50,000 nucleotides of DNA. It comes from Balamuthia mandrillaris. Its lineage: Eukaryota; Discosea; Longamoebia; Balamuthiidae. Below the pieces are notes generated by a model that had not been told where the DNA came from, searched no databases, and saw only the letters and a program-made list of their open reading frames with translations. Positions within the stretch are counted from its first letter, which is position 1. Every line of letters starts with the position of its first letter. Where the stretch lies: contig JAVKOQ010000122.1 of assembly GCA_031835245.1 (NCBI GenBank), positions 1 through 50,000 on the forward strand, written 5' to 3'. Shown here piece by piece: positions 23,490 through 35,098 of the stretch. The position numbers and the translations under genes are program-made.

Positions 23490-23722
23490 ATACAAAACTC
23501 AACGGAACTGGATGAAGATACGTGCTATATGTTTGGAACATGCTTTTTTTTTCATAAGACAGAAGGACGGAGAAAAACAAGTTATCTTTGCTCAAGAACG
23601 AATGACCAAATGCAGGTCTGTGGTTATTTACGCATTCTCTCTTATTTCTTGCAATTCTTCATAAACAACTATCCCTTTCCAACTTCACTTCACTCCAAAC
23701 GGGAAACACTTTGTTTCTTTTT

Positions 23723-24732
23723 TCATTCATCAACAACGGACATATCTACAAATGTGTCACTTTGCATATGCTTTGTAGTTTGAGTGCTACTAGGATCCGA
23801 TGTGGAGAGCCCGGCGGAACGCAAACCTGGAATCACGTTTCCCAACTTGGAGTTCCAGAACGCAAATATCTCTCGGTTGAGGAACAAAACCGCCAACCAA
23901 AATCCCAACGACGAGTACGCGAAAGCACGCAGCACCACCAACGGATAGTTCGTGACGGAGTTGGAGAGAGAGCAATCCTCCAACTCGTTCAACAAGCATC
24001 GATAGTAGTCGGCATAACCCTTCGTGATAGTGCTCTCGTTTGCGGTTACGGCAATAGTGTAGGAGAATATGATGAGATAGAGCACCAAGAAGAGAAACAT
24101 GAAGGCGATCAAACGGGAGTAGAGGGCCAGGAACTTCGCGGCTCCCACTCGCTTCTTGGTTTGGGTGCCTCCAGGCGAGAACGTCAACTTGACAACAAAG
24201 TAGACGGCGCAGCAAAAGAAGAAGAGCCCAATGGATAAGAGAAGGCCCACTGGCACGAACCAGAAGGTTATTTGCCAGGCTTGCTCGTTTTCTGCTGAAA
24301 TGAAGCAGCTTTTGTGGGAGAAAGGGAGGGATGAGGATGGGGACACAAACGAATGAGAGAGAGAGAGAGAGAGAGAGAAGAGATTATAAAAGCGAGAAAG
24401 ATCCACAAAAGAAACATACAACGTTGAAGCTGATTCGAACGAGTTCTTCCCAGCAACGGCTGGCACAAGAGAAAGGAAGAAGGGAATGCCCCAAGCACAG
24501 ACGTGAAAAGCAATCTGCAGTCCCAATCTGGCCCTTCCTTTGAGCTTTTTACCCCAAAACAATTGCATCACCCTTGCAGCCAAAAAGGAAGCAGAAGGAA
24601 TTGAGATGACGAGTCAGTTATTCAAGCCTGCTTCTTAAAAGGTTTTGAGCTACTTACATATTCAACGCGATGAACACCCACCTGGAACGAAAGAAACAGA
24701 GCATAAGAGGACGTTTAACCCAATGAAGAGCG

Positions 24733-24780
<48 letters not shown>

Positions 24781-26186
24781 GAACCTACCAGAATGTTCCT
24801 GATTGAAACCCAAACTGTAGTACAAAACCTTTTTTCGCCTGTGGTTAGAAAGCGGAAACAACAACATGATGAAAGAACAACAACCTTGTAAAGCGCACCA
24901 TCCTCCTGACTTTCGTAAGTCTTGCGGTTGCAAGTCAAGAAACACTTGCGTATAGCCCGTGGTAATGTCATAAAACTCGTCTTCTCCACCGCACCAAATC
25001 AAGTCATGTCCCGAGAATGTTGGCATTACAAACGCGAAGGCAGCGATATTAGCACTGATGCAAGTCATCATGACGAGGTTCGATGGATACTTGCGGAGCT
25101 TTGGATGGACTATGTAGGAGAGCACAACAGTAAAGGAGCAGATCCACGAGATCCACCCCAATACCAGTTGCATGACCTTTACCGCCTCGTACTGCGACGG
25201 GGACAGAGAGGGCAGAGGGCAGGTGTAACTACAAGCCTGAAGCTCCTCGTTCAACTCCAACGGCTCCACGCAAGTATATCGCAGCGCCTCATAGTACTTG
25301 CATTCTGCAGAGATGTTGGCGACGGTGTAATTGCCCGAGGGAAAGAGGGCAGGGTTTCCCTCCACCCTGAAGTCCAGCTCGTCGCACGTTAGGTCGGAGG
25401 TGACGTTGAAAGGGAGCAACAAGCCGTGTCCGATCGGGAGGTTGATCTCATTGTATGAAAACTGGCACGTTTGCACTGCAGCGTACAATGAACAATAAAG
25501 AAACAAAAACAAGAGAGTGAATGGCGAGCCACCGTCGTCGACAAGATGAACAATATGTACCAAATTCTTCACAATTGGGACGACATGTCTGCTGAGGGTA
25601 TGGCAATGCTACACCTGAAGAAGAGCTCAAACATTTGTTAACCAAAAGAGCGTAAAAAGAAGAAGAAGAACAAGAAGAAGAAGAAGAAGCAGAACAAGAA
25701 GAAGAACAAGAAGAAGAACAAGAAGCAGAAGCAGAAGCAGAAGAAGAGGAGGAAGAAGGGCAAGTATAGGAATAAGAAGGAAGGCAAGAAGAGCAACATT
25801 ACCGTCTCTGATGAGGCAAGGACGAAGGGATGTGCCACAGGCGATTTCCACAAAGTCACTAGAGCAGCCTCCGGTCTCGGTGGAAGAAAAACTGGTTACA
25901 ATAGAATTGATGAGGCTGCTCGTCTCCTCCAAAAGCGTGTCCCAGTCATAGTCTTCCCTAACGTAAATGGGTTGCCCACGTTCTTTGTATTTGTTTTTAT
26001 TTTTTTAATGTTTGTGAAATAAATAACACGAAGCGGCACGCGGCAGGCAGAGGTACCAAAGTATTGGTTGCACAAGCGAGGAACTCCGTCCCAAGGGTGA
26101 CAAGACTGCGCAAACGACAGACTCGCAGCCCCCACCAAACAGAGCGCCAGGATCATCGGAGCCGAAAGGGACGCCCGGACCCCCAT
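23723..26186 (-). CDS. Frizzled/Smoothened-like seven-TM receptor
   Basis: Minus-strand exons 26186-26057, 25952-25803, 25614-25561, 25475-24885, 24828-24789, 24681-24658, 24572-24420 and 24308-23723 give 575 aa. Signal peptide MILALCLVGAASLSFAQS is followed by a cysteine-rich ectodomain (CHPW, GGCSSDF, CGTSLRPCL, QQTCRPNC, TCQFSY, CKYYEALRYTCVEPL). Seven hydrophobic segments follow: VLGWISWICSFTVVLSY, then a WCALQGFVLQFG...FWWVFIALNM third helix, and FWLAVLFLNREIF as the last. This matches the Dictyostelium fsl family of Frizzled/Smoothened-like proteins. Function there is mostly unknown; a surface sensory role is likely. No KTxxxW Dishevelled-binding motif is seen after TM7. Two very small exons (24 and 40 bp) code the third helix. 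The tail is Ser/Thr-rich. Confidence 0.87.
24726..24776 (-). repeat. (GA)n tract in receptor intron
   Basis: About 20 GA units on the plus strand (CT on the sense strand), in the intron between the 40-bp and 24-bp exons. Confidence 0.9.
25655..25762 (-). repeat. AAG/AAC-rich tract in receptor intron
   Basis: About 100 bp of AAGAAG with interspersed AAC and AGC units on the plus strand, within the intron 25802-25615. Confidence 0.85.
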
Positions 26187-26907
26187 TTTTTTCTTCTCTT
26201 TGCAGACGAGAAGTTCCTGCGGAAACAAGTCAAAGACGGGCTATCTAACTCACGCAGGGGGGGGGGAAAACAACAAATAAAGCGGATACCATCTCCCTCC
26301 CTCTGTTCAACCTTGGCGTGATATCCTTTCCGTCCCAACGTGATACGTTGTACGCGCTGCAGTGGGAGGGAACCTTTTGGCGATTGCTTCCGCCAAACGC
26401 CTACCATACCTCGAAGCCGTTTTCTTTTAAAAGAATTGGACCAAGCTTTGTTGCTCCTCATGGTCGAGATGGTCCTCCTACAACTTCCTTGGGATGCAAC
26501 GGCGGTCTTATTTTGGCACCTTGGGCGCCGCCTTGCTCTTAAGTTTGGTCCCGTCCCATTGCTCAAAGATGGGGATGAGTTGCAGGGTAATGAAAAACCT
26601 TCAAAACGACATGTACAACCGCACAAGGTCGAACAATCTGTCAATCTCCGAACCGATCCGCACGCCTGATTTCCTTCGAATCTCTGTCTCTCTTCCCGGC
26701 GCCTGCTGCCCCCTCCGCCTCCTCTTCGTGGGTGTGTGTGTGGGATCTTTTGTTTTACTGGGGTTGCCCTCTCGACTGATCTGCAGCGCAAAGTCAACCA
26801 AAAAAAGGAAAGAGAGCCCATTTTTGGAGAATATCCGGATCGGGTTGCGTCAGCTTTTTGTCGTGTCACGTTGGAATGCAAAGAATTTTTTTGAAGACAG
26901 GGAAGGA
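26187..26907. promoter_or_regulatory. Divergent intergenic region, receptor / TMEM53-like
   Basis: About 720 bp between two head-to-head genes. Open frames exist on both strands, but their products look random and none joins a neighbour convincingly, so none is called. It may contain long 5' UTRs or unseen leader exons. Confidence 0.45.
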
Positions 26908-28617
26908 ATGCAGCCAGCGAGGAGCGCAGCTCCGTTTCTTGGGGGTAGGCGGCGCGGGTGTTGCCTGTGGCATCGGTGGGCTTGCCCTTCCCCGTTCCTG
27001 GCTGCTGCGAGGAGACAGTCCAACGCGTCCTCCCCCTTCGTGACTCCTTACGGCGCAGTGTTCACCCCTTCAAGACACAATGACCCCGGTAACCTTTCAC
27101 AGTAGGCTCCTTCTCCGAGCGACTGTTACACTAACTCTCTCTTCCTTTCTTTTTTAAGGTTCTTCTTCTTCTTCTTTCTCAACAAGTGGGACTACCCCAT
27201 TGGTGGTGACGATAGGTTGGCTTGGCTGCCAACCGCGGCACTTGCAAAAGTTTACGGGCTGGTATCAGGCACAGGGCTGCGATACCCTGGCCTACATCCC
27301 CACCATTGCAACCATGTTAACGCCATCGCTGGGGCAAAGAAGAGCGGCAGACGTGTGGCAAACCATTCGCTCTCTTTCGGCTGTGACGACCTCGGAAGCA
27401 AAGGAGGAAGAGGCCACCGCTCCGTTGAAACGGAAGCCGATCGTGTTTCATACGTTTAGCAACAATGGCACGTTCTTTTGGGCACGGCTCTTGGCTCACT
27501 CTCTCAAACACCCTGATGTATGAAGTTTCTGTTTGTTGCTGTTGTTCGTGTTCTTCTTCTTCCTCTTTCTTGTTGTTGTCTTATGTTGTCTTATGTTGTC
27601 TTATGTTCTTGTTCTTGTTCTTGTTCTTCTTGTTCTTCTCTCCTCCTCCTCCTCCTCCTCCTCCTCCTCCTCCTCCTCCTCCTTCTTGGCGTTACGTCTT
27701 TCATTATTATCGTTCTTTTGTACTTTTGTTTTCTTTCCTTGTTGATAAATTGATAGTAACGGTTATGCTAATACTAACAGTTACAGCGGCTGCTGAAGCA
27801 CAGCACAGCGGCATGCATTTTTGATTCCTCGCCCTCTGAGATCTCTATAGATATTTTTGTTCGTGGTTTGTACTCCTGCTCGCTCCTTCTTGTTCCTTCT
27901 ACTTCTGCTTGCTCTGCTTTTTCCTTCTCCTATTCTAAATGCTCATTGAATCTGTGCAACTGTGTCAAACATAAAAAGGCTTTACGGGAGCTATATTGGG
28001 AATGCTGTTCCCGCACAAGGGAGAGGCCATCTACCATCATTCGCTGCTTTCTCCGATGTTGCGCGCCCTGTTTCTGCTCTATTCCTCCTCTCCGTCTCTC
28101 AAGAGACACGTTAGCTCAGTACTCGACGCCGTTGCCGTAGCCCAGGTTCGTTTACTCTCCTCCCTTCTCTCTTCCCAAAACGTTCTGTGGCTCACAGAAA
28201 CTTGCCATCGAAAAGCCACGCTGTCCTCAAATGTATCTCTACAGCACCGCCGACCATCTTATTCCGTACCAACAGATAGAGGCCATCATTCAAGCACAAA
28301 AGGACGCTGGCCTTGACGTTTGCTCTGTACGTTCCTTCTTTCCTCCTTTGTTTTGCCTTCTTCCTCTATCTTTGCTAACTTAACAACAAAAGAAACGATG
28401 GACGGACTCAGCACACGTAAACCATTTTCGTATGCACAAGGAAGAGTACTGCGACGCTGTAAACAGCTTTCTCAAAGATTGTTTGCCCCGATGGGAACAA
28501 CAACGTTGTAATCCTTCTCCTTCTTCATCTCCTGATAATGATGATGGTGCTGTTGGAGACGACGTTCGCGTGGGAGCGCTCAAGCAAAAGCTTCACGAAC
28601 TTATGATCAAGTTTTAA
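26908..28617 (+). CDS. TMEM53/DUF829 family protein
   Basis: Exons 26908-27088, 27159-27517, 27781-27865, 27979-28145, 28198-28326 and 28393-28617 give 381 aa. After an Arg/Ala-rich, signal- or transit-like leader of about 60 residues comes VVTIGWLGCQPRHLQKFTGWYQAQG, the opening strand/helix of the DUF829 alpha/beta-hydrolase-like fold. PIVFHTFSNNGTFFWARLL follows, then CIFDSSPSE, a helical region, LYLYSTADHLIPYQQIE and SAHVNHFRMHKEEYCDAV. Human TMEM53 has the same order (HVFSNGG, FDSAPG, LYLYSRAD, SSAHVSHLR). TMEM53 is reported at the nuclear envelope; enzymatic activity is unproven. The acceptor of exon 3 may be 27781 or 27787 (both in phase). An intron holds a CTC run at 27644-27683. Confidence 0.85.
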
Positions 28618-28659
28618 ACCTCGTTGTTGTTATTTATTAGTTTTGTTGTTGATGCTTCT

Positions 28660-28747
28660 TCCTTCTCCTTCCTTCTTCCTTCTTCTTCCTTCTTCCTTCT
28701 TCTTCCTTCTTCCTTCTTCTTCCTTCTTCCTTCTTCTTCCTTCTTCC
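28660..28747 (+). repeat. (TTCTTCC)n repeat in F-box gene upstream region
   Basis: Pyrimidine-only heptamer/decamer array lying between the TMEM53-like stop and the F-box start, probably in the 5' UTR or promoter of the F-box gene. It is followed by a purine run. Confidence 0.85.
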
Positions 28748-28812
28748 TCTTTGCTTCCTCGAAAAAAAAAAAAAAGAAAAGACAAAAAAGAAAAAAAGAA
28801 AAGAAAAGAAAG

Positions 28813-28973
28813 ATGCAGAGCCCACAAAGAAGTGAAGAAGAGGAGGAGGAGATGTTGCTAGCGGAAGGAGGAGGGCTGCCTCGTGAGCTCTGCGCCTTGC
28901 TGTTCGCCCATTTGGACATCCCACAGCTTTGTGTCTGCTCTCAAGTCTGTCGCCTCTGGAAGTAATGACACCC

Positions 28974-29009
<36 letters not shown>

Positions 29010-31382
29010 CACCGTTTGTTTCTTCTGGAGATGCAAATCTGAACTTCTCTCTCCCTCTCTTTCACACATCTTTCTTCTCTGCTTCTTTTTTTGAAGGGAA
29101 ATGGTTTGGGTGAATTGCGAACGATTGGATGTTACTACTTGTTTTGAGACGGCAGCGGCTGCGACGACGACGACAGCGACAAGAGGAGGGCAGAAGGTGG
29201 ACCTTCCGTCATTGAAAGCGTTTTTGTTGCGGCGGAACTATCCCAGAGTGCACACGCTCTCCTTGCAGTCGGTGGCATCTCTCGTCCCTCAAGCAACACA
29301 GATTTTTCAGAGGCTTCCTCGTCTCTCTCATCTTGTTCTCAAGGTATGCTTCGTTGCTTCTCTGCCTTCCTCTGTCCTTCTGTTCTTCTTTCGGTTGACA
29401 ACGAGGAGAGAACAGGGTTGTGGGCAGAGAACAAATGACACAACGCTGCAGAGCATCGCAGAGGTTATCGGAGCTCGCCTTCTTTCCCTGAACGTGGAGG
29501 TACGTGGGACATATATGATAGCTGCATGTTTCTTCGTTGCTGGCAACGCGTGCATTCATGACCTGTTTAACAAACCATGTTTAAAAGGGATGTCGCAAGA
29601 TCAGCGACGATGGTATCCTAAAGGTTCGGTATACTTCTCTCTCATTTTTCTCGTTTTCTCTCCTCTCGTTCCATCCTTCTCTCCAGTTGTATTCATCAGC
29701 TCTCTTTCTGTTTTATTGGAGCAGCTCTGTAAGGCGTGTCCTAACTTAGAGGAACTAAGAATACGTGGCTGCTTTCGTTTGACTGACAAGAGCTTACTGG
29801 CAATCGCCAAGTGTATGCCCTCTCTTCGGTTTGTACCTGCGTACATGAGTTCATTCTCCTTCTTAGTGCTTCTTGTCTCCATCTCATCTCCTCTCTTCAC
29901 TCCTTTTACTAGAGTGATAAACCTACGAGGTCTAAAGGAAGTAACAGACGCAGGGATGAACGCGCTGGCAAGCAGTTGTTCTCGTCTGGAGGACGTGGAC
30001 CTACAGCATTGTCCTCTGTTCATATCAGCTTCTGCTGTGGTTAACCTCACCAAGACCTGTCCACGCATTAGCCGGTTCATCCTGAAGTTTATGGGAAATC
30101 GCCTCTCAGAGGATGACTTTCATGCCATTGCAGTTAACCTTGGTGCTCACCTGTGCTGTCTTGAAGTGCAGGGATGTTCGTCTTCCATTATCACCGATGC
30201 TGTTTTGGGTTCTTTTGCTTCGTTTTGTCCACACTTGAAACGGTGTCCCTTTCTTAACCTCTCCTCTCCTCTCCTCTCCTCTCCTCTCCTCTCCTCTCCT
30301 CTCCCTTCCTCTCCCTCTCTCTCCCTCTCCTCCTCTCCTCCCTCTCTCTCTCTCCTCTCCTCCTCCTCTCCTCTCCTCTCTCCTCCTCTCTCTCCTCTCT
30401 CCCTCTCTTCTCTCCTCCTCTCCTCTCTCCTCTTTCTTCTCTCCCTCTCCTCTCTCTCTCTCTCTCTCTCTCCTCTCCTCTCTCTCTCCTCTCCTCTCTC
30501 TCTCTCCTCCTCCTCTCTCCCTCTCTCTCTCTCCTCTCCTCTTCTCCTCCTCTCCTCTCTCCTCTCCTCTCTCCTCTCCTCTGCTCTCCTCTCCTCTGCT
30601 CTCCTCTCCTCTCCTCTCCTCTCTTCTCCTCTCCTCTCCTCTCCTCTCCTCTCCTCTCCTCTCCTCTCCTTTCCTTTCCTTTCCCTTTCCTTTCCTTCAT
30701 TGATACATATATTAACGCCCACACCTTCAGACTAAACATAATCGGTTGTTCAATGGTAACAGATGAGGGCCTTAGAGCTGTAGGAGATAGCCTTAACTGT
30801 CTGGAAGAACTCGAAATGAAGGGCTGTCATCTCTGCACTGACAAAGGCATTCAACACTTGGCTAACTCTTGTCCAGCTCTTCACACCATTAATGTGGATG
30901 ACTGTCAGCTGCTGACTGACGCTTCCATTCAACATCTCGCTTTGTGTAATGGGGAGACACGTTCTGTGCTCAACTTTGGAATGTGTCATAATCTTTCTGA
31001 TGAATCTTTGCTCTGCATTGGAGCTCATTGTCGATGGCTCACGTACAAACTATTTCTCCGCTTATCGCTTCTCTGAGATCAGAAAGTTTACTAACTGTTT
31101 CCATTCATAACAAATAACAGAACTTTAAACGTGATGTATTGCACAAACATAACAGACTATGGATTAATCGCTGTGGCAAATGGTTGCCAATATCTCTCCA
31201 TTCTCAACGTGAGTGGGTGTAGGATGTTGACACTGGAAGGCATCTCTTCCATCCTACTGCTGAGAAGACACTCTTTGAGCAAGTTAGTTATAAAGGACCT
31301 GGCTCCCCTTACTTCGGAGATGATCAGCGTTATCGATGATTGGCAACAATCGTACCCTCTTCTAAAGCTATTGTGGAAATGA
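28813..31382 (+). CDS. F-box and leucine-rich repeat protein (FBXL type)
   Basis: Exons 28813-28961, 29097-29343, 29416-29499, 29588-29623, 29725-29828, 29913-30242, 30731-31042 and 31121-31382 give 507 aa. The F-box lies near residues 23-55 (LPRELCALLFAHLDIPQLC...VCRLWKEMV) and would bind Skp1 in an SCF ubiquitin ligase. The rest is about twelve cysteine-containing LRRs (repeats such as CPNLEELRIRGCFRLTDKSL and CPALHTINVDDCQLLTDASI) that would select the substrate. It matches the FBXL2/FBXL20 style of repeat. Exon 4 is only 36 bp and codes part of one repeat. The intron 30243-30730 is the longest in this gene and almost entirely CTCTCCT microsatellite. Confidence 0.9.
30254..30695 (+). repeat. 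(CTCTC)n microsatellite, 440 bp, in F-box gene intron
   Basis: Pure C/T sequence built from CTCCT and CTCTC units, filling the 488-bp intron of the FBXL gene. No G or A interrupts it for most of its length, apart from a few G in two places. Confidence 0.95.
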
Positions 31383-31513
31383 GCAGCATACAAGAATTAT
31401 AACGGTAGATATTACTTTTATACAGTTTTATTCATTTGTAAAAAACAAAAACCTGACTTTTGGCTTACAAGGCCAAATATAGGGTAATACATAAAGGCAA
31501 AATGTATTTGTCT

Positions 31514-33074
31514 TTACTTTTTCTTGGTTCGTTTGGCGAGGCGTTTACGCTTCGTTATGATGCTCGTCCGTTGGGAAGAAGATGCTTTTTCGATCTTTTT
31601 TGTGTTGTCTTCTGACTTGTTCGTTTGCCGGTTTCTTGACTCTCGGTGATGAGAAAGTGAAGGAGAAGGAGAAGATGTTTGGACAAATGGAGAAGATGAA
31701 GACCCAGAAGATGAAGGTGGAGGAATCGGGCTGAGATAAAGAGGGGGAGATGAAAGATGAGGCGATAAAAACCCAGAGGAGACATTACAGTTGGGCAACG
31801 CTGACGAGAATGTTATTGTTGGCGATGGTGATGACGAGGAAGGAGATAGTTGAAAGGTCGGAATTGGAGAGAAAGCCAACGGTTGTTGGAACTTGAGTAA
31901 GCTAAGGTCTTCTGTTGTCTTTGTCGTCTTCTCTATTTTACGTACTTTCTCTTCAGCTTCAGCTTCCTCTCTCTCTTCAACTTCAGCTTCGCTTTCTTCA
32001 CCGACCTCCAGAGAGTCCTCCTTCTCTCGACGTCGCTGTGCAAACGGAGATGCTTCCAAGTTGAGAGGAATTCTCTTCAACTCTTTTCCCTTTGGCCTTA
32101 GTACAGCCACCCTCTCTTTACCTTTCACTTTTCGTTTTGCTTTCGTTGTTGTTTTGCGTGATGATGTTTTTGATGCAGAAGAATATAGCATCAACGGAGA
32201 AGAAGAAGGAATGACGGAAGAAGGTTGAGCAACGCGAGGAGGAGGATTGGGAGAGAGCTCCTCTTCGTAGAGCTGGAAGCCTTCGTTGGCGAAAATGAAC
32301 TCGATGTTTGCTTTTTCTCTCAACTCAGTCCGTTCCTGCTCTTCCAAACATTCTTCCTCCTCTTCCACCTCCTTTTTTTCATCTTCCTCCTCATCCTCTT
32401 CTTCATCTTGGCTCTGATGAAACGACTCGTTTTCTTCTTCGATATGATCAAAGACGTCCATTCTCTTATTCTTTGTGTTGTTCTTTTTCTTCTTCGATTC
32501 TGCCAAAGGTGCTCTTCGCTTCAACCCCTTTTTCAACGTTTTTGCAGTCATTGTTGTTGTCTTTCTCTTTTGACCGTACTTCACCGTTGTGTTTGGTTGT
32601 TGGTTCTCCTTTTCCTCTCTTGCCTCTTCCTTTTCCTGTTGTTCCCCTTTCTTTTTCGTTTCATCGCCGTTGTTGTTATTGTTTCGTTTACGTTCTTCTT
32701 TCTCCCATTCAGCAAGTTCGACTTTGGTCATCACACGATGATTCGTTGCCGTTCTTTTGTATTTGTCATACTTGGAACCTTTGCGATAAGTGCTCACCCC
32801 TTTTTGTGTTCTGCAAAGCGCAATGTTTTAAAAAAAAAACAACAGGTAAGAGACCACAGAGGGAAAAACAGAAACAACAAACGTACTTGTGAAGCTCTTC
32901 GGCTTCTTGAACGTATGCTTCGAGCTTTTTGTTCAGCTCGTGCTTTCTAGGGGACGGCACTCGCAAGAAATCAACCGGAGAAGGAGGAGACAACAAACGC
33001 GTCTCCTCCGTCACTCCGAGACGTTCCCTGTGTTTCCACAGGGGAGATACCACCAGTCTTGCAGCAGAAGACAT
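31514..33074 (-). CDS. Unrecognised charged, low-complexity protein
   Basis: Minus-strand exons 33074-32887 and 32810-31514 give 494 aa. I do not recognise the family. The N terminus (MSSAARLVVSPLWKHRERLG, then RKHELNKKLEAYVQEAEELHK and KGSKYDKYKRTATNHRVMTKVELAEWEKEERKR) is the only part that looks globular or coiled-coil. The rest alternates Lys/Arg clusters, Glu/Asp runs and a Ser/Pro region, ending in a strongly basic tail (ITKRKRLAKRTKKK). Such composition suggests a nuclear protein, perhaps chromosomal or nucleolar. It is convergent with the F-box gene (131-bp gap) and divergent from IRE1. Confidence 0.7.
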
Positions 33075-33429
33075 CCTTCAAGGTCTTCTTCTTCTTTCCT
33101 CTCCTTTGCGCTTTGTTTTTCTTTTCAGATTTCGCCAACGAAAAAAAAAAAACTAACCGTTAGATTTTTTCCTTTTTAAGGTGAGTAACGGTTCTAATTC
33201 CCGCCAATCGCTTCTTACTTTCCTGATCGGTGGATCGAGCCAATCTGAAGGTGCCACGTCCACATGCAATATCCCACGTCACCATCACTGTCGACAAAAA
33301 AGATCAACATGATCTTGAAGAAAAAATAAAAAACAAACAAAAAGAAGTGACAAACAAAAAAAAAAAGGAAGACGAGCACCAAAAAGAAACGATGATTGAT
33401 TGAGAGAGGAAAAAGAGAGAGGGAAAAAA
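33075..33429. promoter_or_regulatory. Divergent promoter region, charged protein / IRE1
   Basis: 355 bp head-to-head gap with A-rich runs near the IRE1 ATG. A TGCCACGTCC...CCCACGTCACC pair (ACGT cores around 33255 and 33276) could be bZIP-type sites, as bZIP factors recognise ACGT cores; this is only a suggestion. Confidence 0.4.
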
Positions 33430-34888
33430 ATGAAGCGTAAGAAAGGATGGACCAGTGGGTGTCTCTTTGTGTATCGATGGATGCGACTTGCTTTGCTTCT
33501 GTCTCTTTGTTTGTTGGCCTTTGTGGCGCCCTCTGCTTCTTCTTCTTCTTCTTCTTCATCGTATGAGGACGAAACGACGGACAATGCTGTTCCGCTCCTT
33601 CATCCACGTGCTGAACTTGATGATGCTGCTTCTTCTTCTTCCCCTTCGTCGACAAACGAAGACGGTCCACAACCGCCTCAAGCCATTGTCAACCAACTCT
33701 TTCTCACCCAATCCTCTCCTGCTACATGGCCTCCTGCTATACAAAACCAATTGGAAGACAGGTTTCTCTTTTCACTTTTATGCTTTCCATGGTGACCGAA
33801 CTAATTATTTTCATCCTTTCTTGTTCTTCTTCTTCTTGTTGTTGTTCTTCTTCTTGTTCTTCTTGTTCTTCTTGTTCTTCTTGTTCTTCTTCTTGTTCTT
33901 GTTCTTGTTTTTGTTCTTCTTCTTCTTCTTCTTCTTCTTCTTCTTCTTCTTCTTCTTCTTCTTCTTCTTCTTCTTCTTCTTCTTCTTCTTCCATTTTCGT
34001 TAAAAGGGGGATGTTGGTGGTGGCCTCGATAGATGGGACGTTGTATGGCATCGATGAGAACACAGGCAAGCAGCGATGGTCGTTTCGTACGTCGAAGCCT
34101 CTCTTCGCCTCGTTTGCTGCTGAGCCGATGCCTGCCTTGGAGCAGGACCTCAAGCAGCCCATCTTCATTCCCGGCACCGATGGTCATATCTACGCCTACA
34201 TTCCTTCTGAGGGCTTAAAGGTTCTTGCTCCTTCGTTCTTTTTGGATTGTCTCATTTCTCTTTATGTTTTTCCTTTCTCCTTTCATTCTTTCCGCTTCTT
34301 CCCTGTTTTATTCTCTTCTTTCTTCTCATTTTGCTGAAGTTTTGTCTTAATAGAGGGTGGGAATATCAGCAAAAGACATTGTACACAACTCTCCATTTCT
34401 TGCCAGCGATGGTACGTTGTTCATCGGCACGAAGAGCAGCCAAATCTTCGCACTTCATCCGGGCAGCGGCAGAGTCAAGAGCATTTTCTCTTCTGTTGAT
34501 GGAGCTCATCTTCGAAAAGGGGATGAACAAGGAATGGATAGTGCTGAAGAGGACAAAGGAGACGATGAAGAAAAATTATTCTCAGGTTCACCGGCTCCGG
34601 TTATGCCGACACCAACGGAGGAGTTCAAAGATGCGATGCAGCCGTTTGGTGATGAAGCTACCATCTTTATTGGTCGTTCTGACTTTGTCATTCGTGCTAT
34701 TGATGGCCAAACCGGCGAAGAACGGTTCTTTCTTTCTTTCTCTCTCTCTCTCTCTCTCTCTCATTCTACAATTCTTTGTTACTCAAAAATCTCTGCTATG
34801 TCGTCTAACTTCTCATTTAATAGGTGGAACATGTCGTTAGGAGAGTTTGTTTCAGAACCGTATAAGCTGCTTTCTCCTACTACTACTG

Positions 34889-34924
<36 letters not shown>

Positions 34925-35057
34925 TCTCACACCCTCACTCACTCCTTTGACCCTAATCGTTGACTGCTATCTTCAGATGAACGTAACACAAAAGCTCTTG
35001 TAACCACTCTCAACCCAAATTCCCTCCACGTAGTGAACCTACAATCAGGTAATTCTC

Positions 35058-35098
<41 letters not shown>

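Noticed and set aside
26153-27105. Open frames of 200-240 codons on both strands in the receptor/TMEM53 gap
   Set aside because: Composition looks random, no domain, and they overlap one another; at most UTR sequence.
30147-30739. Minus-strand Arg/Glu-repeat open frames
   Set aside because: Antisense of the C/T microsatellite in the FBXL intron.
33737-34187. Poly-Glu and poly-Arg minus-strand frames
   Set aside because: Antisense of a TTC repeat in the first IRE1 intron.
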